DNA of 64,000 bases, taken from assembly GCF_009758125.1 (NCBI RefSeq), contig NZ_WRXO01000001.1, forward strand, positions 1,550,001 to 1,614,000, written 5' to 3'. The first letter of the stretch is position 1, and each line of letters starts with the position of its first letter. Below are positions 35,882 through 44,661 of this stretch, in pieces. The notes below the pieces were generated by a model. The model was not told the origin of the DNA, searched no databases, and saw nothing but the letters and a program-made list of their open reading frames with translations. The stretch is from Chitinophaga oryziterrae (GTDB lineage: Bacteria; Bacteroidota; Bacteroidia; Chitinophagales; Chitinophagaceae). The translations under genes were made by a program, and so were the position numbers.

Positions 35882-36383
35882 ATTAATTGTAAATGTTTCC
35901 TGGCCTGAAACGTTAAAGATATTTGACCAAATTATAGGTGCTGAAAACCTTTTGGATGAAAAAGAAGTGTATCGACAATTAAAGTCCTCGTATTCCAAAC
36001 AAGGAGATACTGTGTTAGAGCATCAGTTTCATGGATTAGAAATGAATGCCTATATTGAATATTTAAGTGAAAACCGCAAAGAGTCTGTCAAAAAATATTG
36101 GCTTAGTCGAAAGCTCATAAAAAGAGAAAGGACTATCATATTACTACTTAGTGCATTGACCAGTAATTATGGCCAAAGCTTTTGGAGATCGCTTATAACG
36201 CTAGGCACGGTTACCGCTATTTTATTTACTTGTATGGTTTGGGCGGAAGGAGTTCACAGTTTAAAATTTATTCCAGACTTTAGTGGAAGGCATATTTTGG
36301 CTACTATAGCAAAAGCCTTGGCTTTTGCTAATCCATTAAGAAAATATGAAACTGAATTAGAACGCTGGCCCCCTAATCATTGA
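35882..36383 (+). pseudogene. Truncated copy of the membrane protein gene at 36624
   Basis: Starting straight after the DUF6527 stop codon, the reading NVSWPETLKI...EVYRQLKSSYSKQGDTVLEHQFHGLEM matches the neighbour at 36624 (NITWPKSLYI...EAYRQLKYAYSKQGDTVLEHKFHGLEM). The match runs through two membrane segments to FANPLRKYETE, then breaks off (ERWPPNH). The first ~75 residues and last ~25 residues of the full copy are missing. The frame stays open backwards into the DUF6527 gene to 35787, but that part is a shadow. It may still give a short protein, yet it looks like a fragment left by recombination. Confidence 0.75.
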
Positions 36384-36623
36384 TATAGTGACACGGATCA
36401 TTGTCTCTCTCCTTCTGCATTTTCAATATCATTCGCGCAACCAGGCGCTTTGTAAAATAATTAATACCACGTCATGCTGAATTCGTCATAAGCATATTTT
36501 GCAATGGTACATTGGTAATGGCTTATCTACTTAAAGGGATTTTTTACAGTTAGTTTTCCATCAATAACCTGTTCATCATGCAAATCTTCTGAATAAGAAT
36601 CCGAAATTCAATTAAGGAATGTT

Positions 36624-37394
36624 ATGATCGAAAAGTTCAATTTTTATGAGCTTCACAATAATGGAAGAATAAGAATTTTTGGATTGAAATTTTTGAAAGC
36701 TGAGAACAAACAAGCTGAGTTTACAATTAAGCATTGCAATTTAGGCAAAGGTGAGTTTTTTGATATTGATCTGCGTCATGCTGATACGATTTTGTTAAAC
36801 TCGTCACATTTGATTGAATGTACCTTTAATAACATAACATGGCCTAAGTCTTTATACATACCTGAAAAGGATATGGATTCAACTTACTTCTCAGGCATTA
36901 AAGAAGCTTACAGACAATTAAAATACGCTTATTCCAAGCAAGGTGATACAGTACTGGAGCATAAATTTCATGGCCTAGAAATGGAAGCATACCCTAAACA
37001 ATTGAAGCATGACAGAAAAGAGGCGGTCCACGTTCATAAGTCAATCAGGTGGCTTGTTAAAGGTCAAAACTCACTTACATTATGGTTTAGCTGGTGGACT
37101 AGCAATTATGGTCAAAATTTTGTTTGGTCTCTCTTAACCTTGGCTGCTTTCAATATAGTTCTATTTACTTTTTTGGCATTAGCTGATGGCGTACCTGGAC
37201 TGCGTTTTGTGCCGGACTTTTCATATGATCAAATAGTGACTACAGTTGGTGAAGCACTCAAATTTGCTAATCCACTCCGAAAGTATGACACAGATGCTAC
37301 TGGCTGGTCGGTACTTATTTATCTTGTGATGCGTATTGTTTCATCGTATTGCCTTTATAACGTTATCCGGGCTACGAGACGGTTTGTGAAATAA
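36624..37394 (+). CDS. Membrane protein with pentapeptide-repeat-like N-terminus
   Basis: A 256-residue protein. Residues 1-85 form a beta-helical-looking start (KQAEFTIKHCNLGKGEFFDIDLRHADTILLNSSHLIECTFNNITWP), similar to the ends of pentapeptide-repeat proteins. The block AYRQLKYAYSKQGDTVLEHKFHGLEMEAY (about 94-122) is the hallmark of a family in which such repeats precede a membrane anchor. Two to three hydrophobic helices follow (about 172-192 and 230-250). The truncated paralogue just upstream indicates tandem duplication. Function unknown; the setting beside a ubiquitin-like operon and a broken helicase suggests a defence-island accessory. Confidence 0.7.
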   Translation: MIEKFNFYELHNNGRIRIFGLKFLKAENKQAEFTIKHCNLGKGEFFDIDLRHADTILLNSSHLIECTFNNITWPKSLYIPEKDMDSTYFSGIKEAYRQLKYAYSKQGDTVLEHKFHGLEMEAYPKQLKHDRKEAVHVHKSIRWLVKGQNSLTLWFSWWTSNYGQNFVWSLLTLAAFNIVLFTFLALADGVPGLRFVPDFSYDQIVTTVGEALKFANPLRKYDTDATGWSVLIYLVMRIVSSYCLYNVIRATRRFVK

Positions 37395-37435
37395 TGGTTT
37401 TAAAATGCTTCGCACTGGATTAGCGTGGCATTCCA

Positions 37436-38980
37436 CTAATCCACTTTTGGTACCATCTTTACTATTCCGGATTTTCGTAATTCATCAAATATCACTTGAA
37501 TGTTGGAAGTGGACTGCCTTTGAGTACCAAACTTTCCTTCTCTTTCCTTACTAAAAGTAAAAAAAACTTGTTCTTTTGCTCGTGATAAAGCCACGAAAAA
37601 CGCACATTTATCTTCGTCAGGCTGTTTTTGAAAGGACCAGAATGCACCGTCTTCAAGTCCAATAAATACTATGGTGTGGTATTCCAATCCTTTGCTTTTA
37701 TGAATGGTCATTACTGGAATTGTATCTTTTCCAATAAGCATATCCAAGCTATTTAACACATCTAAAGACTGGGTATAATTGATAGCAAACTCCTTTTTAA
37801 CTGAATCAAGTTGTTCTTCAAGCAAAGTAGCATTTTTATATTGTAGATTTGAATACCTAATCCCATCCTTTCCAGCATAGTTAACAATGTCATCAATCAT
37901 CGAATTTATATCGGATTCTTGTAATCTCTTTCTGTCATAGGTCGATTTTGTTGCCGTTATAAAACCCTGATAAGAATATTCCAGTTTGAGCAGGGCATCA
38001 TCTTGCAATTCAGGATTCAAGTTTCGCAAAAAACGGAATGTAATGTCCTTAGATTCGCCACTTCTTTTTCCAAAAATCAGATATAAGGTGTGAATTATAT
38101 AAAGGCAAACTTCCTGAGTTAGCAGATCCTGAAATTTATTTTCATCTCTAGCTTTAATTCCGTTATCATTAAAATATTTGATTAGGTTGCCTGCATATAT
38201 ATCCAATTGCTGTTTTACAAGGATGCAAATCTCTCTGGGATCTATACCATCAGTTTTGATCCATTGTTCTACAGATTTAAAGAGTATTTCTTGTTCTTTA
38301 ACAGGATTCTCGAATACCCAAACTTCACAGGTTCCACGATCAGGGTCCCACTTTGAAGATGGAATTGCCAATTCTTTCTTACCCAAAAGATGTTCTGTAA
38401 GATGGTTTAACACAGCTACTAGTCTTGGAGCTGAACGGAAATTCATTCGTAGTGGCATTTGAACAGCTCCAGTTTCGGCAATGTAATCTTCAAAAACAGT
38501 TTGCAGGGCACCAGCCCACACCATGATCCGTTGTTTACCATCACCAACAGCAGTAAATGCAGTTGAACTTCCCAAAAAGCAGGATTTAAAGAAATCATAT
38601 TGGATGTTAGTGGCATCCTGAAACTCATCAAGAAAAACAAAATGATAAGTTTTTTGCAGGTAATCTTTGATTTTAGGGTTAGAATTAATAATAAGCTCGG
38701 CCAAACGCATAATCATTTTAAAGGTCAGCTTGGCTGGTTCTCTCCTTAACATCTTTGTCCAGACCTTAAACCTAAGTTTCTCGTTACTATTAGAAACTGG
38801 TAAAGGCAATTTTTTGTGAGTGTGATAATTTACAATAGCATTTCTGTTATTGGTATTTGCAAAATTTACATCTTCAGCTCTGTAATATGCTTCTATCGAG
38901 GTATCAGAAAGCACTATATCATACTTAGAGGCTATACGATAGTCTTCAGGTAGCGCATGAGAAAAACGGTCCAGCGCGTA
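37436..38980 (-). pseudogene. UvrD/Rep-like helicase lacking its Walker A end
   Basis: The frame is open from 38980 to 37436. It contains motif II as FVFLDEFQDAT, motif III as AVGDGKQRIMVWAGA, motif IV as MNFRSAPRLV, motif V as MTIHKSKGLEYHTIVFIGLEDG and motif VI as FVALSRAKEQVFFTFS, so the C-terminal four fifths of a UvrD-like superfamily 1A helicase are intact. The Walker A segment (AGAGSGKT type) that should lie about 100 residues before motif II is absent; a stop occurs at 38981-38983 and no such motif is seen further upstream. A GTG at 38914 is the first good start. Without Walker A it cannot hydrolyse ATP, so it is best called a 5'-truncated gene. Confidence 0.75.
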
Positions 38981-39311
38981 CTATCTAAGCTAGTTTCAAC
39001 TGGCACCAGATTAGCAGATTCCATTTACAGAACATTAAATGATCATAATGAAAACAAATCAAAGGAAAATTCACTCTAACATTTTAAAACGATGAATAAT
39101 TTGTTGAAAGATGGTGATTGATTGCCCAAATATGCTTCTGCAAGGTTTTAATTACGTCAGAGTATTTACTTTTACTTTTGATGGTGATCCCCTCGGATTC
39201 ACAAATACCTACGGTGAAACCCTATCGACAATATCGCCTAAAAATCGTTATTTTTATAAAAGCACGTTAATCTAAATACAAAAGGAACTCGACTAAACAC
39301 TCAACAAAAAA

Positions 39312-39342
39312 AGAAAAACCCGCGATTATCGCAGGTTTTTTC
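39312..39342. terminator. Hairpin terminator
   Basis: AAAAACC-CGCGAT pairs with ATCGC-AGGTTTTTT, followed by TCTTTT. The A-run and T-run on both flanks let it work in both directions. It is not next to an intact gene today. Confidence 0.75.
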
Positions 39343-39657
39343 TTTTCAGTGATCCCGCTGGGATCAGAAAATTAGATCGAAACCGTTATTCCATATGCTA
39401 TTCTCTATAATCAAAATAAAATAGGCCACCCTTTCGGCCACCTGTTCATACTTTATAGTAAATCATAGATCATTTTTTTTCGTTTATGCGTCAAAATTAA
39501 TGTAATTCAATTAGATTTTGCATTTTATTTTATTTAAAAAACTGTTGATTAGGTACTTATATTGTTTTTTGTCCAAAGTAGCAGATTGTGTTTATATTAT
39601 TTATATAACAAAATCTGAATATGTGAGTACTGTTGTTAAAAACAGAATTTTGGTGCC

Positions 39658-39707
39658 TTTAAAGTGTAATTTCTAAAGGATAGTTCCATAATCCTTTACA
39701 CTTTAAA
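39658..39707 (+). promoter_or_regulatory. Nested hairpin before the terpene synthase gene
   Basis: The outer arms TTTAAAGTGTAA (39658-39669) and TTACACTTTAAA (39696-39707) are exact inverted copies; inside them AAAGGAT (39675-39681) pairs with ATCCTTT (39691-39697). The structure ends 10 nt before the start codon at 39718, so it could act as an operator or hide the ribosome-binding region. Confidence 0.7.
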
Positions 39708-39717
39708 AACCAAAAAA

Positions 39718-40830
39718 ATGAACGTAACGCATGTTCTTGAACGTATCAAGGAAAATTATCTACATTTTACAAATGTAGGCACCCGGTTTAGTATTGCAGA
39801 TTTGTTACCCGGAGAAAGTCAAAGGATGCTTAGTTATTGCCAGAAATTTAAGCCTCATGCAGAGAGTAATAGCCTCATTTCTCTTACCAAACAATTTTGT
39901 GAGGAACATGGTATTTGGCTGAAAAAATCTATTTACCATCTGAGTTGTGATCCATTTTTGTATCCTTACGCTGAATCTGGCCGGTTATTAATCATGATGA
40001 AACACCTGGCAATGGATTTTTTTTTAAACGATAAAATGGGCCGGGATATTTTTAAAAGTCTAAATTCCGAAGAGCAAGAAACAGCCGTCGAATTAATTGG
40101 ACGTATAGCCTTACTGGATCAAAAATTGAACATTCTGCCAAATGCTCATTTCATTGAACAAATTAATATCGATCTGTTGAAAATGATGCAGGAGCTATCA
40201 CCCGCAGACTGGTTCAATCGCTTTTTAGAGTTGTATGTTCATCATGTTGAAATTACGCATAGAGATAATGGGGTTAGTTCGTTAGGCTACATTCCTACGG
40301 TAACGGAGTATAGTGAAAATCGCTTGCATACCAGCGGTATGATCTTCATGATGATGCGAATTGAATTTGCAGACGGTAATTTCCTTGATTGGGAATGGCT
40401 GGAGAAAATAGGAATTGCAAAATATCTTAGGAGACTGCACCAGGTTGTGGCTGAATTTGGTGGCCTATCCAATGATATTTTCAGTTTTGAGAAAGAAGTT
40501 ATCGATAATTCGTCAGATGCAAATCTGATCATGGTATTAGCTCTTAATGACTTGATACCTAATTTAGAACAATCCTTGAAGCAGGCCGGTTTAATGTTAA
40601 AGGCATTGGTAAGCGAATACTTTAACTTGCTGGAGAGAATAAGGGCCATTATTGAAACTATATGCCCAAAAGAGAGCATAAAAGCTGGTTCTTTATCCAA
40701 ACATCTGGACGGCGTAGAAATCGTGTTTAAAGCGTGTTTGTTATGGCAACTTCATACCGAACGATATAAGAGGCAAAACTCAATTTTTCTGGAAACAGAA
40801 CTTGTCTTAGATCACAAGTTGACAGCATAA
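39718..40830 (+). CDS. Class I terpene synthase
   Basis: A 370-residue protein with the layout of bacterial class I terpene cyclases. The aspartate-rich region reads FFLNDKMGRD (Asn104, Asp105, Asp110), a variant of DDxxD/E. The sensor Arg lies in YSENRLHTSG (about Arg202). The NSE metal-binding triad is exact in NDIFSFEKE (Asn252, Ser256, Glu260), and the RY pair is near the end (Arg349-Tyr350). Such enzymes ionise a prenyl diphosphate (C10-C20) and cyclise it. There is no prenyltransferase or oxygenase gene beside it; a hybrid histidine kinase gene converges from the other strand 17 nt away. Product and substrate length are unknown. Confidence 0.88.
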   Translation: MNVTHVLERIKENYLHFTNVGTRFSIADLLPGESQRMLSYCQKFKPHAESNSLISLTKQFCEEHGIWLKKSIYHLSCDPFLYPYAESGRLLIMMKHLAMDFFLNDKMGRDIFKSLNSEEQETAVELIGRIALLDQKLNILPNAHFIEQINIDLLKMMQELSPADWFNRFLELYVHHVEITHRDNGVSSLGYIPTVTEYSENRLHTSGMIFMMMRIEFADGNFLDWEWLEKIGIAKYLRRLHQVVAEFGGLSNDIFSFEKEVIDNSSDANLIMVLALNDLIPNLEQSLKQAGLMLKALVSEYFNLLERIRAIIETICPKESIKAGSLSKHLDGVEIVFKACLLWQLHTERYKRQNSIFLETELVLDHKLTA

Positions 40831-40847
40831 TTCTAATAAGCCAGTAC

Positions 40848-42647
40848 CTAAACAACTTTAAGGTGCTGGCTTATCATGTATAGAGTGGCTTTAATTTTTT
40901 CAATTGGTTTAATAATTACGTCAACTGCACCAGCCTCTTTAAAGATTCCTGTTTTATCTATATCGCCAGTTATCACAAAAACAGGAATAAATTTGAATAT
41001 GGGGTGAGTTTTTAAATATTGGAGCGTTTCTAACCCACTTTTCTGTGGCATCTGGTTATCCAGCAAAATTACATCCGGTAAATGTTTCGCCTTTTCCAAT
41101 ATAGATATAACTTCGTCACCGTTTGAAGCCTCGATTACATGACAGCCGTTATCTTTGAACATCCTAACCAGTATTGTTAGGATTACTTTATCATCATCGG
41201 CAATTAGTATAGTAATATCTTCCTGATTGGTGGTTATAGGCAACTCTACTGGTAGAGTATCCCTACTGCCGATTACTAAAGGAAAGGCAGCTTTTAAGAC
41301 TACTTCATCATCTATACTTTCAAAATCGATAATGCCTCCTAATGCTTCTACTTTTCTTTTTACGGAAGCTAAACCTAGACCAGTTCCAATTACAGTATGA
41401 TCTATTTTGTGAGTAATGAACTGCTCAAAGATCTTGTTTTGTATTTCTAACGGAATATTTGATCCCTTATTTTTTACAAGTAAATACCAGGTTGATTTAT
41501 CGGCAGTCAAGGTTAAATGTATAACTGTATTTCTGGTTGCGTATTTGATTGTGTTGGACAGAAGATTGTCAGTTATCTTTTGAAGTAACAGTGTGTCACT
41601 AATAACCACATCTGGAAAAGATGGTGATATATCTAACTGAATAAAACGATTGTTTCTAATAGCCCAGGCGTTATTTGAGTTTACAATGTCACTAAAACAA
41701 CTACGAATATCAATTGCTTCCGGGCGTACTAGCTCTTTTTTTCCAGATTCAATTTCTGCATCATCTAATACACCATTTACTTCGTTCCTCATGGTACGTA
41801 AAACATAAAACATCTGATCCAATTGAGGAATAACGGCATTTAGGTTAGGGTCTAATTTTGTTTGCTTTTCTATCGTCTGGACAGCATTAAATAGTTTCTG
41901 TAATTGATTTCTAAAGTCGTGTAAAGTAAAGCTCTTTACTTCCTTTAAAGAATTGTTGACGATCTTTAGAGAGTTGTTGTCCTTCTCTAAGGTTCTATTG
42001 TTTAGTCGAACCTTATAAATTCTGTCATTGTTATTAATATATGGTCTGCCAACAAATGCAAGTATTACAACAATACCAGAGATCACGAAACATTGTATGG
42101 TAAAGCCAGTGTCGTAATCTAATTTAAGTGGTGTTACTACTTTGAAAAAATAACAAAATTGAAGGCTAAATAAGATTATAACTGTAGTTGCAAATGCAAT
42201 TTTTCTATGGTGCTGTTTTGAAAAAATAAGGCAAGTAATCAGTATTAGGAACATTACCATAAATTGCATGTGCAATGATTCGCCCAATATGAGGGAAAAA
42301 TAGGTGATGGCTATTGACTGCAAATAAAACACAAACATGCTGGCTGCCACATGCTTTTTTCTATAATTTAAATAAAGTACAAAAGCATTAATAAAAAACT
42401 CGACGATAACAGGAATAAGAAAAAGTTTTGAGTTAACCAGGATGCATATAGTCGGTACACCCAAAAGCATAATTATCGCAAACAGTAGTGCCAATGAATT
42501 TGTTAATCTGATGTTTTCAATCAAAACTTCATCTTCGATTCCTGCTGTACCAGTTTGCGCGATTTGAGAGAATAGTAGAGAGAAAAAGTGAAATGAAGTA
42601 TGTAACCTTCTCCCTAATGAGTAATAGAGGTTTAATAATGTATTCAT
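40848..42647 (-). CDS. Membrane hybrid histidine kinase with receiver domain
   Basis: A 599-residue protein. Residues of about 50-215 hold five or six membrane helices. A coiled coil leads to the phospho-acceptor region SFTLHDFRNQLQKLF, and then come the ATPase boxes: ITDNLLSNTIKYA (N), VKNKGSNIPLEIQNKIFEQF (G1/F) and GTGLGLASVKRKVEALGG (G2). Residues of about 480-599 are a receiver domain (ILIADDDKVILTILV, then VILLDNQMPQKSG with the phospho-acceptor Asp, then VFVITGD and IKPIEK). No output domain is present, so it must pass the signal on to a separate protein. Its convergent partner is the terpene synthase gene, 17 nt away. Confidence 0.9.
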   Translation of the reverse strand: MNTLLNLYYSLGRRLHTSFHFFSLLFSQIAQTGTAGIEDEVLIENIRLTNSLALLFAIIMLLGVPTICILVNSKLFLIPVIVEFFINAFVLYLNYRKKHVAASMFVFYLQSIAITYFSLILGESLHMQFMVMFLILITCLIFSKQHHRKIAFATTVIILFSLQFCYFFKVVTPLKLDYDTGFTIQCFVISGIVVILAFVGRPYINNNDRIYKVRLNNRTLEKDNNSLKIVNNSLKEVKSFTLHDFRNQLQKLFNAVQTIEKQTKLDPNLNAVIPQLDQMFYVLRTMRNEVNGVLDDAEIESGKKELVRPEAIDIRSCFSDIVNSNNAWAIRNNRFIQLDISPSFPDVVISDTLLLQKITDNLLSNTIKYATRNTVIHLTLTADKSTWYLLVKNKGSNIPLEIQNKIFEQFITHKIDHTVIGTGLGLASVKRKVEALGGIIDFESIDDEVVLKAAFPLVIGSRDTLPVELPITTNQEDITILIADDDKVILTILVRMFKDNGCHVIEASNGDEVISILEKAKHLPDVILLDNQMPQKSGLETLQYLKTHPIFKFIPVFVITGDIDKTGIFKEAGAVDVIIKPIEKIKATLYMISQHLKVV

Positions 42648-43186
42648 AATTTGTAGGTTGAGAACACGCCTTTTTTATGCGTCCCTATCAAAATTCTTTA
42701 ATTTTTAGTCATGCGGATTTGTGATACTAGACTACCTTTAACGACGATTTGAGTTTCTTTTTTCGGTGTACCACAAGTTAACCAATAACTGTGTTGAAAC
42801 TGTTAATGGCTTGTTAACAGCGTCGAAAATCCACGCTTATTTTTTGTCCAGTTTAGCTTAGATAAAAGAGTTAATCTGATTAATAAACTTAATCTTGATA
42901 TTCTGGTTTTGAAGAAGTGTTTTTGTAGTTGAATATATTTAACTTTAAGTTTATGGAAAGCATGCGTAAAGCCTTACGTATGCTGCATTTCATCACACAC
43001 GACAAGGGGGAGTAGTGTGCAAAAGATGGTCGGTGTTTAACCGACAGACATCTTGCCACTGCCAAACAGTGGGAAGCTCTGCCAGACCTGGAACAGGGCG
43101 GCATCTGAGTACGGAACAAAACACCCCGGCTACATTTCCGAAAAACGCAAATGTAGCCGGGGTCATGAAACAGCAGGCATTTTCCT
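42648..43186. other. Structured non-coding gap at the left side of the accessory block
   Basis: About 540 nt. The first part is AT-rich. From about 42955 several stem-loops follow: GCATGCGTAA with TTACGTATGC (42960-42983), GTCGGT with ACCGAC (43029-43045), and CCACTG with CAGTGG (43057-43073), then the strong hairpin at 43124-43162. No reading frame in it is convincing. It may encode a structured RNA, a transfer origin or other cis-acting site of a mobile element. Confidence 0.5.
43124..43162 (-). terminator. Strong hairpin, likely terminator for the minus-strand gene cluster
   Basis: CCCCGGCTACATTT and AAATGTAGCCGGGG form a perfect 14-bp stem around an 11-nt loop. Read on the minus strand it lies 24 nt after the stop of the 43187-43495 gene and is followed by TGTTTTGTT. 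Confidence 0.8.
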
Positions 43187-43495
43187 CTACCACCATTTCA
43201 TCGGAATACGGCTAACAAGCTCAATAGCGGCTAAAAACAAGCCAATAACTCTAATAATATTACCCACAAACCGGGTGAATTTTTCTGAGTACGAAATATG
43301 ACGATCTTCATCGAACGACAATTTCTTTTGCTTTCCACTTCTCCAACGTTCATACCTATTCCTGCGAACTCCTAAACGCATATTATACCCATAAACAAAC
43401 AATATCAAACCAATCGCCTGCAACCTGGATAAATGCTCAACAAAATTCACTGAAAAGTGAAATAAAACAACAATTAAATGCCATATAAAGCCCAT
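43187..43495 (-). CDS. Small membrane protein, unknown function
   Basis: A 102-residue protein with an N-terminal hydrophobic helix (about 2-20), a second one (about 25-40), a basic middle (RRNRYERWRSGKQKK) and a third hydrophobic stretch (about 78-94). I recognise no family. It is the last of a row of small minus-strand genes that also includes the J-domain protein. A strong terminator follows. The row resembles the small-gene cargo of Bacteroidota integrative elements, although no transfer gene is in the window. Confidence 0.55.
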   Translation of the reverse strand: MGFIWHLIVVLFHFSVNFVEHLSRLQAIGLILFVYGYNMRLGVRRNRYERWRSGKQKKLSFDEDRHISYSEKFTRFVGNIIRVIGLFLAAIELVSRIPMKWW

Positions 43496-43558
43496 GATTA
43501 AAGATTTAAGCGTGTTAAAAAAAGACCTGATGAAAAAGGAAATTTTGAGGGAAAAGAA

Positions 43559-43933
43559 CTAGCCGAAATACTCGCTAATAAAAGCAGCTACCTTTCTATT
43601 TTCCGTGATTGTATCACCGTAGCATTTCAAAAAATTCACTACAAAATCACCGTACAACCAATCAAAAAGAGAAAAAGCAAAAATTTCAATTTCTTGATTA
43701 ATTCCACCTTCATACTGTATAATGGTTTCAAGCGTTCTCTGTGCGGATAATACATGAAAATTATACCGGCCAATTTGCTCAACTGAGCAAAAATTTTTAA
43801 GCTCTTGCCGGTGAAGTAAGGTTATGCAGCAATGCATTTGCAGCCATTTAATAAAAACAGGTACTTCATCCGGGAAAAGCCAAAAAAATTCAGTTGCCTT
43901 CTCTACAATTGTAGAATCTTTAGATATTAACAT
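43559..43933 (-). CDS. Small acidic protein, unknown function
   Basis: A 124-residue soluble protein, helical in look (PDEVPVFIKWLQMHCCITLLHRQELKNFCSVEQIG, then LFDWLYGDFVVNFLKCYGD). No signal peptide, membrane helix or known motif. It sits in the minus-strand row of small genes between the 102-residue membrane protein and a 55-residue gene. Confidence 0.55.
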   Translation of the reverse strand: MLISKDSTIVEKATEFFWLFPDEVPVFIKWLQMHCCITLLHRQELKNFCSVEQIGRYNFHVLSAQRTLETIIQYEGGINQEIEIFAFSLFDWLYGDFVVNFLKCYGDTITENRKVAAFISEYFG

Positions 43934-43956
43934 GATTTGAATTTTAAAAGATGTAG

Positions 43957-44124
43957 TTATAGATATTTCGAATCCTTAAAAAGTTCAGGCCATCCCTGTA
44001 CTATTATCGCCTTATTTGTACCACTCGCTAGTTGAAACAATTCAAATAACTTTTGATGAAAATTGTTAAGGTTCTGCTGTTCACCATCGTACCAGCTATC
44101 AAATAAACATTTTGAATTTTCCAT
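43957..44124 (-). CDS. 55-residue small protein
   Basis: A short frame translating to 55 residues, opening MENSKCLFDSWYDGEQQNLN and ending KAIIVQGWPELFKDSKYL. It fits snugly between its neighbours (23 nt to the stop-side neighbour's start, 69 nt on the other side), and residue composition is protein-like rather than random. The same kind of A-rich leader precedes it as precedes the other genes of this row. Function unknown; it is easily missed because of its length. Confidence 0.5.
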   Translation of the reverse strand: MENSKCLFDSWYDGEQQNLNNFHQKLFELFQLASGTNKAIIVQGWPELFKDSKYL

Positions 44125-44193
44125 AATCTTATTTTTTAAGATGAATAAAAAAGCAGGGAGTAAAGAGCCTAACCACTCCCTGCGTTAAAAAAA

Positions 44194-44622
44194 TTAAATT
44201 GCGTCCTGGTACTCCGCTAAACTTTCAATAAATTTTGATTGAACAGTATTGATTAGTCTATCCAAAAACTCTAAAGCATATTTTTCCTCGAACTTTAAAT
44301 TTTCCAGCCCAATAATTTTGAGGTCAATATTTTGTCTGATAAACTTTAGATTTTTTAAAAATTGAATTGTTGTAAAACCTCTCTCTGTATATTCATATAC
44401 ATCATTTTCGATAACACCATCCGTATCAATAACCTTATACGTGGCGCGGTTTAACTTCATCCAATTTTCCACCAGAAATTCAAGTGCAGAAGTTTTCCAT
44501 TCTCTGCAAATTTCAAAATGCGCATCATACAATGAAGGAGAAACTAACCTTTCCGCTACCGCGTGAAAAACACTCAAATCAATTAATACAACTGACATAG
44601 AAATAGATTTTAAGATGAACAA
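44194..44622 (-). CDS. Unknown protein of the small-gene row
   Basis: A 142-residue soluble protein (MFILKSISMSVVLIDLSVFHAVAERLVSPSLYDAHF...). The first ten residues may be leader; a start at the Met in MSVVLIDLSVFH (about 44598) is as good. It ends with a helical, acidic half (EEKYALEFLDRLINTVQSKFIESLAEYQDAI). No known motif. It lies 39 nt downstream of the J-domain gene and is probably in the same transcript. Confidence 0.55.
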   Translation of the reverse strand: MFILKSISMSVVLIDLSVFHAVAERLVSPSLYDAHFEICREWKTSALEFLVENWMKLNRATYKVIDTDGVIENDVYEYTERGFTTIQFLKNLKFIRQNIDLKIIGLENLKFEEKYALEFLDRLINTVQSKFIESLAEYQDAI

Positions 44623-44661
44623 ATAATATAACCTGGAGCCGGTGCCGTATAGGCACCAGCG

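Larger units (their letters stand above)
38981..39717. other. Gap between broken helicase and terpene synthase genes
   Basis: About 735 nt without an intact gene. It holds a short minus-strand start-like frame next to the helicase remnant, a terminator hairpin at 39312-39342, a 17-nt palindrome TGATCCCGCTGGGATCA at about 39350-39366, the direct repeat GGCCACC twice at about 39423-39442, and the hairpin before the terpene synthase gene. It looks like a junction between two blocks of different origin. Confidence 0.55.

Noticed and set aside
39423..39445. Terminator at the GGCCACC repeats
   Set aside because: The two GGCCACC copies are direct, not inverted, repeats and do not form a proper stem with a T-run.
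43015..43301. Overlapping short frames on both strands in the stem-loop region
   Set aside because: Their translations follow the inverted repeats and have no typical protein pattern; structured non-coding DNA explains them better.
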